Shown here: one piece after another, positions 16,289-25,685 of the stretch | Numbering within the stretch: position 1 is the stretch's first letter | Layout of the letters: every line of letters starts with the position of its first letter | Assembly (NCBI GenBank): GCA_031549285.1 | Contig: JAVBPZ010000011.1 | Location: 69,018 to 133,017 of the forward strand | Reading direction: 5' to 3' | DNA: 64,000 nt | DNA from: JAAYCI01 sp031549285 | GTDB taxonomy: Bacteria; Bacillota; Clostridia; Oscillospirales; Ruminococcaceae | Program-made: the position numbers and the translations under genes | The notes under the pieces: model-generated | Database searches by the model: none | The model's input: only the letters and a program-made list of their open reading frames with translations | What the model was told of the DNA's origin: nothing

Positions 16289-17497
16289 CTATTCCATGAA
16301 GGCATCATGGATGGCGGCCACCGCACGGTCCGCATCCGCTTCGTCAATAAGCACCGAGATTTTTATTTCGCTTGTGGACACCATGCGGATGTTGATTCCC
16401 GTCTCGTACAGTGCTTCAAACATGGTGGCGGCCACGCCGGAATGGCTTTGCATGCCGGACCCTACCACGCTTACCTTGGCCACGCCGGTCTCCACCACGA
16501 CTTCTTGCCCGCCAAACAGCGCCAGGTTGTCAATAAGAATCTCCCGCACTGTCTCGGCGTCATCCAGCGGTACCGTGAAGATGATATCCTTGTTTCCTTC
16601 CCGTCCACTGGACTGCAGGATGATATCCACGTTCACCTTTTTCTGTGCCATCAGGCTGAACACCTTAAAGGAAATGCCCGGCACATCCGGCACATCCATA
16701 ATGGAAGCCACCGCTACCTTTGTGTCTTTTGTAACCCCTTTTACCAGCATGCCTTCGTTCATATCCAAAACCTCCTTGACGATGGTTCCGGGCGCCGGGT
16801 TCATGCTGCTCAGCACTTCCAGCTCCACGCCATATTTTTTTGCCAGTTCCACACTGCGGTTGTTCAGCACCTGCGCACCCAAAATAGCCAGCTCCAGCAT
16901 TTCGTCAAAAGAAATGACGTCTAGCTTGCGGGCGCTGGGTACAATGCGCGGGTCGGCGGTGTACACGCCGTCCACATCGGTAAACAGCTGGCAGCGGTCC
17001 GCCTGCAGCGCCGCCGCAATGGCCACCGCGCTGGTATCCGACCCGCCGCGCCCCAGCGTGGTAATATCGTCGTTCACATTTACCCCCTGGAACCCCGCCA
17101 CCACCACCACGCGGCGCTTGTCTATTTCGCTTTGAATGCGCTCTGTGTCCAGGTTTTTTATGCGGGCCCGGCCATAGGACCGGTTGGTTTCAAACCCGGC
17201 CTGCCACCCGGTCAGGCTGACGGCGGGACAGCCCAGTTCCTCCAGCGCCATGGCCAGCAGCGCAATGGTAATTTGCTCGCCGGTGGACAGCAGCACGTCC
17301 ATTTCGCGGGCGCTGGGGTTGTGGGATATTTCCGCCGCTTTTACCAGCAGTTCATCTGTGGTATCCCCCTGGGCCGATACCACCACCGCCACGTCGTTGC
17401 CCTGGTTAAAGGTGTCGGCCACAATGCGCGCCACGTTAAAGATACGGTCACGATCCTTTACCGACGAACCGCCAAACTTTTGTACAATCAATGGCAT
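16289..17497 (-). CDS. lysC: Aspartate kinase
   Basis: A 402-residue aspartokinase that phosphorylates aspartate, the first step to Lys, Thr, Met and diaminopimelate. The kinase motif VQKFGGSSV, the GRGGSDTSA nucleotide/Asp region and FTDVDGVYTADPR are present, followed by two ACT domains in the last 140 residues (VASIMDVPDVPGISFKVF and VSVVGSGMQSHSGVAATM), the site of feedback by end-product amino acids. The start ATG has GAGGG six bases upstream. Last gene of the ACT protein-hom-thrB-lysC group. No lysine riboswitch is seen upstream, so threonine control is more likely. Confidence 0.97.
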   Translation of the reverse strand: MPLIVQKFGGSSVKDRDRIFNVARIVADTFNQGNDVAVVVSAQGDTTDELLVKAAEISHNPSAREMDVLLSTGEQITIALLAMALEELGCPAVSLTGWQAGFETNRSYGRARIKNLDTERIQSEIDKRRVVVVAGFQGVNVNDDITTLGRGGSDTSAVAIAAALQADRCQLFTDVDGVYTADPRIVPSARKLDVISFDEMLELAILGAQVLNNRSVELAKKYGVELEVLSSMNPAPGTIVKEVLDMNEGMLVKGVTKDTKVAVASIMDVPDVPGISFKVFSLMAQKKVNVDIILQSSGREGNKDIIFTVPLDDAETVREILIDNLALFGGQEVVVETGVAKVSVVGSGMQSHSGVAATMFEALYETGINIRMVSTSEIKISVLIDEADADRAVAAIHDAFME

Positions 17498-17615
17498 AAG
17501 AATCCCTCTATCTGTTTTTCTGATTTTGTGTTCTTGCTTTTATTTTAGGCAAAGTATCTATTGGAATATTCCGCTGTTTATTGCGAAAACAATTTTTCCA
17601 TGACAGGCAGCCGGT

Positions 17616-18518
17616 TCATATCAGCCGGGCGCCCATGTTGTCGGCAGCCAGGCGCTGCAGCCGGTAATGCCCAGCCAGGCCACCGCCATCTTGGGCGGTA
17701 CGCAGGGCATCCTCTGCCGCCGGCCAAAAGGCGGTGTTGCTTTTTTCCACGATGGCCAGCACCGACGGCCCCGCCCCACTTACGCAGACCGCCGCCGCCC
17801 CGCAGGAAAGCGCCAGCTGGAAAACCTCCTGTGCGCCGGGCATCAGCGAAAACCGGTACGGCTGGTGCAGCTTGTCACCGGTGACCACCGGCAGCAGATC
17901 CACCCGCCCCTCGCACAGGGCCGCCTGCACCAGCGCCGCGCGCGACAAGTTGTACACCGCGTCCCGGAACGGCACCTCTGCCGGCAGCACGCCCCGCGCT
18001 TTGTCGGTGGGCAGCTCGTAATCCGGCACAAACACCGCGAAGGTGAACAGCGGCGAAATCTCTTTTTTCACACTGTATACCCGGCCTTTTTCAATGCAGC
18101 TGGCTACACACCCGCCCAGCAGCGCCGGGGCCACGTTGTCCGGGTGGCCCTCCATGCCGGCGGCAATGGTCAACAGTTCCTCCCGGGTGCAGGGGTTGCG
18201 CAGCAGGGCGTTTGCCCCAATAAGCCCCGCCACAATGCAGGCCGAGGACGAACCCAACCCCTTTGTTACGGGAATGGGGCTGCGCTGCCGCAGTTCCAGG
18301 CCCTTGAACGGACGGCCACACTCCTGGTACAGAACCTGCGCCGCATGGTAAACCAGGTTGTCCGGGCCGGTGGGAACCGGCTGGCCATCTTCACTGACTA
18401 CTGTGCAGCCTTCCGCTTCCTGGAAGGACACTGTGTTGCCCAGCGCCAGCGCCAGGCCAATGGTATCAAACCCCGGGCCCACGTTGGCACTGGTGGCCGG
18501 CACAAAAACCGTAATCAT
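17616..18518 (-). CDS. thrB: Homoserine kinase
   Basis: A 300-residue GHMP-family kinase that phosphorylates homoserine on the way to threonine. The N-terminal PATSANVGPGFDTIG and the ATP-binding KGLGSSSA are diagnostic, and the C-terminal SGAGPSVLA is the third GHMP motif. GGGAG lies eight bases before the ATG. Between hom and lysC, with spacings near 120-140 bases. No threonine synthase is in the window. Confidence 0.97.
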   Translation of the reverse strand: MITVFVPATSANVGPGFDTIGLALALGNTVSFQEAEGCTVVSEDGQPVPTGPDNLVYHAAQVLYQECGRPFKGLELRQRSPIPVTKGLGSSSACIVAGLIGANALLRNPCTREELLTIAAGMEGHPDNVAPALLGGCVASCIEKGRVYSVKKEISPLFTFAVFVPDYELPTDKARGVLPAEVPFRDAVYNLSRAALVQAALCEGRVDLLPVVTGDKLHQPYRFSLMPGAQEVFQLALSCGAAAVCVSGAGPSVLAIVEKSNTAFWPAAEDALRTAQDGGGLAGHYRLQRLAADNMGARLI

Positions 18519-18656
18519 GTCGTTTTCTCCCTAAAGCAACGGGGCTGAACCTCCTATACCAGTGGCGCCCCACTTTCGTGCTTTGCTCTATTATTGGCCT
18601 TGGCTAACATCAAGACGCATGGCGTCTTATTGGCACGCCAACGGCCGGCACGCAAC

Positions 18657-19880
18657 TCATCGCCAGATTTTCATCGCCAGCGCCACTTTGCACCCGTCTT
18701 TTTCAAAGGCATGGCATACCGCATCCAGTTCCGCAGGGGTAAGGCCACACACCGCCGCCGACGTATCGCCTTCCAGCAGGCGAACATCGGTCGCTGTGGG
18801 CGCCTGCAGCTTTTGGATGCACCCGGCGTCCTGCATGCGCAGGTACCATTCATACCGGCCGTTGTCGGCATAGCAACCCTCGATGGGGTGCGCAGGCTGC
18901 CAGAACAGGCTGTCGTGAATTTTCACCCCTTCGCGCAGCGCGTCAATGGCGTCCGCCACCACCGCGCTGGCGGTAGGTAATTTGCCGGCGCCCTTGCCGT
19001 AAAATACCACGTCCCCCAGCATATCATTGCCAACCTGTACCGCGTTGAAAACATCCTCCACGCCGGCAAGCTGCTGGTTTTTGTCCACGATCATAGGTTC
19101 TACACCACAGGCCAATGGCCCGTCCTCGTCCCTTTTTGTCCAGGCAATCAGCTTTACCGCGCCGCCCAGCTCCGCTGCTGCACGCATATCCTCAGGGGTG
19201 ACGTCACGGATACCACGGGCAGAGACGTTCTGCGGGTACACATGGCTGCCGAACGCCAACGAGGCCAAAATGGCAATTTTACGCTGGGCATCAATGCCGT
19301 CCACGTCGGCGGAGGGGTCAATGGTTTCCGCATACCCCAGCGCCTGGGCCTCTGCCAACGCCTCTGCAAAATTCATGCCATCTTTTTCCATGCGGGTCAG
19401 CATGAAGTTGGTGGTGCCATTCACGATGCCCGCCACCGACTGAATACGGTTCGCCGCCAGGCACTGGTGCATAGGGGTAATGATGGGGGTGCCGCCACCC
19501 ACGCTGGCCTCGAACAAAAAGCACACACCATTTGCTTTGGCGGTGGCCAGCAGCTCGGCCCCGTGGGTGGAGACCAGTTCCTTATTGCTGGTGACCACGT
19601 GGCGGCCGCTTTCCAGCGAACGGGTGACGAAATCCAGCGCATACTTGGTGCCGCCGATGGTTTCCACCACCACCTTCACCTCAGGGTCCGCCAGGATGGG
19701 ATCCAGGCTTTTCACAAACAGCGCGGCGTCGGGGCTAGCGGAAAAATCCCGGATATCACAGATGTATTTAACGCTTAATTCCTCACCCAAGCGGCGCTGA
19801 ATACCCGCCGCATTCCGGCGTAGCACCTCCAGTACACCGCTGCCCACCGTACCAAACCCCAGGATTGCCAGTTTTGCCAT
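18657..19880 (-). CDS. hom: Homoserine dehydrogenase
   Basis: A 407-residue enzyme reducing aspartate semialdehyde to homoserine with NAD(P)H. The Rossmann start LAILGFGTVGSGV, the catalytic segment AEALAEAQALGYAETIDPSADVDG and the substrate Lys/Glu region are present. The last 65 residues (GRYEWYLRMQDA onward) form a short ACT domain for feedback by threonine. I chose the ATG at 19880, with GGGG nine bases upstream, over an in-frame GTG five codons earlier that contains that site. Gene two of the threonine operon. Confidence 0.96.
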   Translation of the reverse strand: MAKLAILGFGTVGSGVLEVLRRNAAGIQRRLGEELSVKYICDIRDFSASPDAALFVKSLDPILADPEVKVVVETIGGTKYALDFVTRSLESGRHVVTSNKELVSTHGAELLATAKANGVCFLFEASVGGGTPIITPMHQCLAANRIQSVAGIVNGTTNFMLTRMEKDGMNFAEALAEAQALGYAETIDPSADVDGIDAQRKIAILASLAFGSHVYPQNVSARGIRDVTPEDMRAAAELGGAVKLIAWTKRDEDGPLACGVEPMIVDKNQQLAGVEDVFNAVQVGNDMLGDVVFYGKGAGKLPTASAVVADAIDALREGVKIHDSLFWQPAHPIEGCYADNGRYEWYLRMQDAGCIQKLQAPTATDVRLLEGDTSAAVCGLTPAELDAVCHAFEKDGCKVALAMKIWR

Positions 19881-20067
19881 CGCTTTGTACCCCACTTTGA
19901 AAGTTTCTGTTTGCTGATTTTTCTTGATGATTCCGTCCTATTACCATTACATCAGCATTCTACCAAAGCTTTTTCACAGAATGCTTTTGAGTGACTTATG
20001 CAAAATATTTCTACTGTTCGTTCTTATTTGTGTATTGATTTACGCAATTACGGCCTTGCCTTATTCG

Positions 20068-20496
20068 CTACCCGTTCGCACGAATGTCGACCACCGTTCT
20101 TTGCTTTTTCAGGCTGGCGCACAGTTCGTCCAGGGTCATGCGCATGCCGTCGGTGCGCACCGTAACGGTGGCGGTGGCCGCCCCGTCTTCCGGGACGCTT
20201 TGGTTTATGGTCACCACACCGGCGCCCGCCGCCGATATCCCGGCCAGCAGCGCCTGCAGCGCGCCGGTCTCATCCAGCAACGAGGTGGTAAGCGTAACGA
20301 TACCCTCCCCGGTGTTGGCGCGAAACACGCTGTCCCTATATTTATAGTATGCGCTGCGGCTGATGCCGGCCAGGCGCACTGCCTGGGAGACATTCTTTGC
20401 TCCCTCCCCGGCCAGTAACTCCTTTGCCTTCAGCACCCGCAAAAACACCTGTGGCAGCACCGATGCCTCCACCAGCAGGTACTTCTTTTTTTCCAT
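20068..20496 (-). CDS. pheB: ACT domain protein, PheB/UPF0735 family
   Basis: A 142-residue protein: an N-terminal helix-turn-helix-like part (VSQAVRLAGISRSAYYKYRD) and a C-terminal ACT domain (GIVTLTTSLLDETGALQALLAGI). Members of this family often sit in front of hom in Clostridia and Bacilli and were named PheB from chorismate/phenylalanine clusters; a role as amino-acid-sensing regulator of this operon is an inference. The ATG at 20496 has GGGGTG six bases upstream. First gene after the operon promoter. Confidence 0.88.
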   Translation of the reverse strand: MEKKKYLLVEASVLPQVFLRVLKAKELLAGEGAKNVSQAVRLAGISRSAYYKYRDSVFRANTGEGIVTLTTSLLDETGALQALLAGISAAGAGVVTINQSVPEDGAATATVTVRTDGMRMTLDELCASLKKQRTVVDIRANG

Positions 20497-20535
20497 GCTG
20501 TTCACCCCACAAGCACACATGTACTCCTACAGCAT

Positions 20536-20564
20536 ACTATAGCATATGCCCTGCCGGCTGACAA
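20536..20564 (-). promoter_or_regulatory. Promoter of the pheB-hom-thrB-lysC operon
   Basis: Minus-strand TTGTCA (20564-20559), 17-base spacer, TATAGT (20541-20536), about 40 bases before the first gene. Confidence 0.8.
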
Positions 20565-20767
20565 GAATTCTTGCTATTTTTGCCCCATTGCATAAAACAT
20601 GGTGTTTTTTGGGAGATTTTGCTGCCGGGTTGCACAAGAAGGCTGGCCAGTGGGTCACATAAATTGCTTTCCACCGGTGGACACTTTTTGTGCTGTACAC
20701 ACAGCCAGAACATATTTCTACCTGTCGGCGGGCGTTTGCTGAAGCCGTGTATTTGCCAAAACCAACC

Positions 20768-21943
20768 TTATAAAATACTTTTTATCCCTTTGGCCAGCTC
20801 CATCAGTACCGGCGCCGTGTTCAGCGCGGGGTCACGGATGGCCAGCCCCAGCAGCTCGTGCAAAACCTGGCCACAAGCCTCCCCACGTATTCCTGCATAG
20901 CGCAGCATGTCGCCGTTTATGGCCAGATCCTTCAGGCGATAAGGTTCCTGAGCGGCTTCCAGCGCGGCAAACAGGGCCGGCTCCCCGCGAAACTTTGGCG
21001 AAATAGCTGCGAATGTATCCGCCGTCGGAGCATATCCTTCCGGCAGATCGACATCCTGCAGTTTTTGCTTCAGCACCAGCAGATCCTGCGCCGGGCCCAG
21101 GCGGTACAGCCGCGTGTACTGATTCAGCATGGAAACAAACCGCGCGGAAAAACGGAACGCACCGCTTACCCGGTCGGTGTCTGCGCCGCACAGCGCCAGC
21201 AGCCCCCACCACCGGCAGAGGCCGCGCCGTGGCATCTGCGCCAGCGGCGCGAGTGGCTGGTCATAGGCAAGGCCATACCCGGCAAGACCACCCGCCTTCA
21301 GCAGCGGCGCCATCGCCGCCGGGTCTGTCGACAGCAAAATGCGCTCCAGCTCCGCGCGCACCCGCTCGCGGGAAAGTGTGGCGATGCTTCCGGCGGCCTT
21401 CTTTGCCGCGGCCAGGGTAGCCTTTTCCGGCGAAAAGCCCAGCACCGCCGCGAAGCGGAACAGGCGTAAAATGCGCAAAGGATCTTCGCTAAACCGCTGG
21501 GCCGGGCTGCCCACACAGCGCAGCTGCCGGTTTTCTATATCCTGCCGGCCGCCATAGGGATCTGTCAGTTCCTGCCCATCCCAAGCCATAGCATTTATGG
21601 TAAAATCGCGGCGGGCCAGGTCCGCCCGGATGTCCGGCACAAAATGCACCGTGTCCGGATGGCGCCGATCGGAATAAGCCCCCTCGGTACGGCAAGGGGT
21701 TACCTCGCACACTGCGGCGCCAAACGGCAGCTGTACCGTGCCACACACGCCGCCAATAAGGCGGGCGCCCGGCAATACCTTTAGCAGGGTTTCAGTAGGC
21801 AAGGTGGCCGCAAAATCCCAGTCTGCCGGGGTTTCACCGCGCAGTAAATCCCGCAGGGCACCGCCCACTACATAGCCCTGCCCGCCCGCCGCGCGTATGG
21901 CAGCCAGCAGGGCATCCGCCTCTTTTGGCAGTGTTATCCGCAC
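20768..21943 (-). CDS. cca: CCA tRNA nucleotidyltransferase
   Basis: A 391-residue class II polymerase that adds or repairs the 3' CCA of tRNA. Motif A GGALRDLLRG, the metal-binding DWDF, motif RRDFTINAMAWDG and the base-selecting RILRLFRFAA region are visible. The C-terminal half is the helical tRNA-binding body. A GTG start at 21943 is chosen because AAGGAGGT stands seven bases before it; the longer frame upstream lacks a site. Divergent from murC. Confidence 0.94.
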   Translation of the reverse strand: MRITLPKEADALLAAIRAAGGQGYVVGGALRDLLRGETPADWDFAATLPTETLLKVLPGARLIGGVCGTVQLPFGAAVCEVTPCRTEGAYSDRRHPDTVHFVPDIRADLARRDFTINAMAWDGQELTDPYGGRQDIENRQLRCVGSPAQRFSEDPLRILRLFRFAAVLGFSPEKATLAAAKKAAGSIATLSRERVRAELERILLSTDPAAMAPLLKAGGLAGYGLAYDQPLAPLAQMPRRGLCRWWGLLALCGADTDRVSGAFRFSARFVSMLNQYTRLYRLGPAQDLLVLKQKLQDVDLPEGYAPTADTFAAISPKFRGEPALFAALEAAQEPYRLKDLAINGDMLRYAGIRGEACGQVLHELLGLAIRDPALNTAPVLMELAKGIKSIL

Positions 21944-22142
21944 CGGCAGCACCTCCTTATCCGGCAAAAATGGTATATTGAAATCTACTGGAGCTCTCAC
22001 AAAAACCCACCCATAGTATACCATATTTTAGGGGAGGGTTTTCGCATCCCATGAACGAGGGTATCTGCCATTTCGGACAAAATTGTGGTATACTTTGGTA
22101 AGAACAAATTTACGGCATCATACCCCGAAAGAAGGTTGCCGC

Positions 22143-23513
22143 ATGGCCTTTTCACTCAGTGATACACTAAAAACCCCAAAAAACCTCCACTTCATTGGCG
22201 TGGGGGGCAGCGGTATGTATCCGCTGGTGCAAATTTTGCTGGCGGCCGGGCACCACATTTCCGGCAGCGATGTGAACGAAGGCAGCATCCTGGACTATGA
22301 GCGCAAGCAAGGGGTCCGGGTGCTGATGAGCCACGCGCCGGAAAATGTGCACGGCGCAGACCTGGTAATATATTCCGCGGCCATTCCCGCCACCAACCCG
22401 GAACGCAGCGAAGCATACCGGCTGGACATTCCGTGCATTGAGCGCAGCGTGATGCTGGGGTATGTTGCGTCGCTGTACGCCATGCCGCTGTGCATTGCCG
22501 GTACCCACGGGAAAACCACCTGCACCGGCATGACGGTGCAAATTTTGGAAATGGCCGGGCTGGATCCCGCCGCGGTCATTGGCGGGCAGCTGCCGTTAAT
22601 AGGCGGGTATGGCAAAAGCGGCACCGGCAAAGCTATTGTGGTGGAGGCGTGCGAGTACCACAACACTTTCCTGGAGCTGCGGCCGGACACCGCCGTGCTG
22701 CTAAATGTAGACGATGATCATCTGGAGTTTTTTGGTGATATGGATCACCTGAAGGCAGCGTTCCGGCAGTTTTGCGCGCTGGCCAGCGGGGCGGTGCTGT
22801 ACAATGGCGACGACGAAAACTCCCGGGAGGTGGTGGCCGGCCTTTCGGTGCCGCTCACTTCGTTCGGCCTGGCGGAGGGGTGCGCGCTGCGCGCAGTAGA
22901 TTTGGCAGAGCACAAACCCGCTTTGTGGGGGTTCACCGTCCTGGAAAATGGACAGGAGGCCGGCCGGATAGAACTGTCCGTTCCCGGCCAGCACAATGTA
23001 TACAACGCTCTGGCGGCCTACGGCTGTGCCCGCCGAGCCGGCGCCACCGCGGCGGACTGCGCCATGGGGCTAGCTGCGTTTGGTGGCACCGGCCGTCGAT
23101 TCGAGGTGCTGGGACAAAACCACGGCATTACCATTACCGATGACTATGCCCACCACCCCACCGAACTGAAAGCCGTACTGTCCTCCGCAAAAGAAATGGA
23201 CTATGGTGCCGTGTGGGCGGTGTTCCAACCCTACACCTACAGCCGTACCGAGATGCTGCTGGACGATTTTGCCGCGGTGCTGCCCATTGCCGACCACGTG
23301 GTGATGACCGCCATCATGGGCGGCCGGGAAAAAGCAGAAGACTATACTATTACCACCGCGGACCTGGCCGCCAAAATTCCGGGCAGTGTGTGGTTTGAAA
23401 CCCAGGAAGAAGTGGCGCAGTACGTGATGGCCCACGCAAAACCCGGGGACCTGGTGCTTACACTGGGCTGTGGCGACATATACAAATGCGCGCACAGAAT
23501 GATGGAGCTGTAA
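22143..23513 (+). CDS. murC: UDP-N-acetylmuramate--L-alanine ligase
   Basis: A 456-residue Mur ligase that adds L-Ala to UDP-MurNAc, the first stem-peptide step of peptidoglycan synthesis. The N-terminal HFIGVGGSGMYPL binds the UDP sugar, GTHGKTTCTGM is the ATP loop, EACEYHNTF and DDHLEFF carry metal and substrate contacts, and DDYAHHPTE is the C-terminal signature. The ATG at 22143 has AGAAGG upstream; 20 earlier in-frame codons are unlike MurC. A TATACT box at 22089 may be its -10, but the -35 is poor. It is separate from the mra cluster. Confidence 0.96.
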   Translation: MAFSLSDTLKTPKNLHFIGVGGSGMYPLVQILLAAGHHISGSDVNEGSILDYERKQGVRVLMSHAPENVHGADLVIYSAAIPATNPERSEAYRLDIPCIERSVMLGYVASLYAMPLCIAGTHGKTTCTGMTVQILEMAGLDPAAVIGGQLPLIGGYGKSGTGKAIVVEACEYHNTFLELRPDTAVLLNVDDDHLEFFGDMDHLKAAFRQFCALASGAVLYNGDDENSREVVAGLSVPLTSFGLAEGCALRAVDLAEHKPALWGFTVLENGQEAGRIELSVPGQHNVYNALAAYGCARRAGATAADCAMGLAAFGGTGRRFEVLGQNHGITITDDYAHHPTELKAVLSSAKEMDYGAVWAVFQPYTYSRTEMLLDDFAAVLPIADHVVMTAIMGGREKAEDYTITTADLAAKIPGSVWFETQEEVAQYVMAHAKPGDLVLTLGCGDIYKCAHRMMEL

Positions 23514-23568
23514 CGGCACCCTGTCGCGGCAACGGCGCAGAATAGCAGCACCGCGCAGAATATACAGA

Positions 23569-23609
23569 ACATCCCCCGGGACCCTGTTGAACAGGTTCCC
23601 GGGGGATGT
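23569..23609. terminator. 41-base palindrome between murC and acpS
   Basis: A nearly perfect palindrome: 13-base arms starting ACATCCCCCGGGA, one mismatched pair, then CCTGTT/AACAGG. It lies between two convergent genes and could stop both, though neither side has a long T-run. Confidence 0.65.
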
Positions 23610-23627
23610 ACAATACCGAGACAAAAT

Positions 23628-24002
23628 TCACAACCGTTCCAGCACCACAAACGCGATGGCAAGACCGGCGTCATGCGTCAGCGACAGGTGCGCCGTCAGG
23701 CCGTTTTCGTCGCACCAGGCTTTTGCCGCGCCGGACAGCTGGAAAACCGGCGCACCGGAAGCCTGGCGCAGGGCCGCTATCTCCGCCAAGGCAAACCCGC
23801 CCAGGCCCTTGCCTGCCGCCTTCAGGAACGCTTCCTTCGCCGCATAGCACCCCGCGGCGCTTTCGGCGGCGTGCTTTTCCCCGCGGGAGGCAAACAGGTC
23901 CCGCTCTGCCGGGCTGAACACCCGCGCGGCAAAATGCGGTTTCGCCATGCTTTTGGCTATGCGCTCCACCTGGGTACAGTCCACTCCCAGCCCATAGATC
24001 AT
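23628..24002 (-). CDS. acpS: Holo-[acyl-carrier-protein] synthase
   Basis: A 124-residue trimeric enzyme that transfers 4'-phosphopantetheine from CoA to the Ser of apo-ACP, needed for fatty acid synthesis. The magnesium-binding start GLGVDCTQVERI, FSPAERD, the signature CYAAKEAFLKAAGKG and the ending LSLTHDAGLAIAFVV match the family; the usual HVSLSHD is HLSLTHD here. AGGAGGGGGG precedes the ATG. Divergent from the pheST leader. Confidence 0.94.
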   Translation of the reverse strand: MIYGLGVDCTQVERIAKSMAKPHFAARVFSPAERDLFASRGEKHAAESAAGCYAAKEAFLKAAGKGLGGFALAEIAALRQASGAPVFQLSGAAKAWCDENGLTAHLSLTHDAGLAIAFVVLERL

Positions 24003-24073
24003 AACCGCCGCCCCCCTCCTATATCAAATGTGCTCGTATGCTTTAAATACTATTTTATCGCGCGGCCTCCCCC

Positions 24074-24102
24074 TTGTCAAAACCCGGCCACCGTGGTATA
24101 CT
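24074..24102 (+). promoter_or_regulatory. Promoter of pheST
   Basis: TTGTCA, 17-base spacer and TATACT, a few bases before the first T-box helix. Confidence 0.82.
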
Positions 24103-24108
24103 TCCCCC

Positions 24109-24414
24109 AGGAAACGCGATGACGAAGGAAAGTATCCGTTTTGCCGCCCGGGCGCCGTGCCCGATAGAGAAGAATGCCTTGGCTGCGAGCATTCCGGTGT
24201 GCAAAGCGCGTGAAGTTCCCTTCCGAGCGGTTCGGCTGAACCGGGTTTTCCCGCACTAGGCCGGAACGGGCCCGCCCGTTACAGGGGCATGGATGTGACC
24301 TATATTGGGCACATCTGCGAGTGTTTGCCGGGCAAATGCCATACGGCAAAAACAAGGGTGGTACCGCGGAAGTTTCAGCTTTCGTCCCTTTTGGGGGATG
24401 AGGCTGTTTTTTTT
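24109..24414 (+). promoter_or_regulatory. T-box riboswitch of pheST
   Basis: The leader starts with the GATGACGAAGGAAAGTATCC region typical of Stem I. It carries the T-box AGGGTGGTACCGCGG (24355-24369), which pairs with uncharged tRNA acceptor ends, and closes with an imperfect GC hairpin and eight Ts (about 24376-24414), the attenuator. A TTC triplet at 24216 lies in a GTGAAG context and is the likely Phe specifier. Uncharged tRNA-Phe would allow read-through into pheS. Confidence 0.9.
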
Positions 24415-24603
24415 ATTGGCCAACGAAGCGAGTGCCGCGCAAAACAAAGTTTTGCATTGTCGAGCGAGGCCGGCCGAGAATGGTTTAATACCCCGCGGCG
24501 CACCCAATAGAATAAAGGATGGCGGCCTACGGGCTGCCGCGGAACATGCGCCCAAACGGCGCGGGGGCGGGGCTTGCCCCCGCGGTATGATACCATTCAT
24601 TGG
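24413..24603. repeat. Dispersed repeat, copy B, inside the pheS leader
   Basis: About 190 bases between the T-box terminator and the pheS ribosome binding site. It opens like copy A at 14560 and ends with an arm (24580-24598) that pairs with 24478-24498 (GAATGGTTTAATACC-like). Inside are GCGGGGGC/GCCCCCGC and GCGGCC/GGCTGCCGC hairpins. It looks like a MITE-type or palindromic insertion. No gene in it. Confidence 0.65.
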
Positions 24604-24649
24604 TTTTTCACACAGCAGAATACGCAAAACAAAAAACAGGGTGGTGCAG

Positions 24650-25669
24650 ATGAAACAACAACTGGAGAACATTCGTGCAGAGGCCGCGGCGCTGATCGCC
24701 GATGCCGCGGACACCGCGCAGCTGGAAAGCCTGCGGGTACGCTTCCTGGGAAAAAAAGGCGAGGTGACCGCCATTTTGAAGCAGATGGGCGCGCTGTCGG
24801 CAGAGGAGCGGCCCATCATTGGTGCGCTGGCAAATGAAGTGCGTGAGGAAATAGAGGCGGCTATCCGAAGCCGCAGCGAAACACTGGCCGGCGCGGCACT
24901 GCAGCAGCAACTGACGCAGGAAACCATCGATGTCACGCTGCCGGGCCGCCTGCCCCCCATGGGCGGGCGCCATCCGCTTAGCAAGGTGCTGGCGGAACTG
25001 CAGGAAATCTTCCTCGGTATGGGGTTCGACGTGGTGGCCGGGCCGGAAGTGGAGTATGATAAATACAATTTTGAAATGCTGAACATGCCCAAAAGCCACC
25101 CCTCCCGCGACACACAGGATACCTTTTATATCACCGAAAACATCCTGCTGCGCACCCAGACCAGCCCCATGCAGATACGCACCATGATGGAAACGAAACC
25201 GCCCATCCGCATCATTTGTCCCGGCCGGGTGTACCGCAGCGACCCCGCCGACGCCACCCATTCCCCCCTCTTTAACCAAATAGAGGGCCTGGTGGTGGAT
25301 GAGGGCATCACCTTCACCGACCTGAAAGGCACGCTGGAGGTGTTTATCCACCAGCTGTACGGGCCGGACACCAAGACCCGCTTTCGCCCGCATCATTTTG
25401 CCTACACAGAACCGTCCGCCGAAATGGACATGAGCTGCTTCCGCTGCGGCGGGAAGGGCTGCTCCTTCTGTAAGCAGGAGGGCTGGATCGAAATATTGGG
25501 CTGCGGCATGGTGCACCCAAAGGTGCTGGAAAACTGCGGCATCGATTCTGCCAAATATTCCGGGTTCGCTTTTGGCGTGGGGCTGGAACGCATCACGCTG
25601 ATGCGCTACGACATAGACGACATGCGGCTGCTGTACGAAAACGACCTGCGCTTTTTGCGACAGTTTTGA
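24650..25669 (+). CDS. pheS: Phenylalanine--tRNA ligase alpha subunit
   Basis: A 339-residue catalytic subunit of the class II alpha2-beta2 synthetase. N-terminal coiled coil (1-85) for tRNA binding, then motif 1 HPLSKVLAELQEIF, motif 2 with PGRVYRSDPADATHSPLF and motif 3 GFAFGVGLERITL. SCFRCGGKGCSFCKQ is the cysteine insertion seen in many bacterial PheS. The ATG at 24650 has only a weak AGGGTGG site; the long open frame before it is leader and repeat. Cotranscribed with pheT, 16 bases apart. Confidence 0.96.
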   Translation: MKQQLENIRAEAAALIADAADTAQLESLRVRFLGKKGEVTAILKQMGALSAEERPIIGALANEVREEIEAAIRSRSETLAGAALQQQLTQETIDVTLPGRLPPMGGRHPLSKVLAELQEIFLGMGFDVVAGPEVEYDKYNFEMLNMPKSHPSRDTQDTFYITENILLRTQTSPMQIRTMMETKPPIRIICPGRVYRSDPADATHSPLFNQIEGLVVDEGITFTDLKGTLEVFIHQLYGPDTKTRFRPHHFAYTEPSAEMDMSCFRCGGKGCSFCKQEGWIEILGCGMVHPKVLENCGIDSAKYSGFAFGVGLERITLMRYDIDDMRLLYENDLRFLRQF

Positions 25670-25685
25670 AAGGGGAACGCGAAAC

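Noticed and set aside
17498..17615. Possible lysine riboswitch before lysC
   Set aside because: The gap is only 118 bases and shows none of the long conserved L-box structure.
22060..22094. murC promoter with TATACT
   Set aside because: The -10 is good but no acceptable -35 lies at 16-18 bases, so it is only mentioned with the gene.
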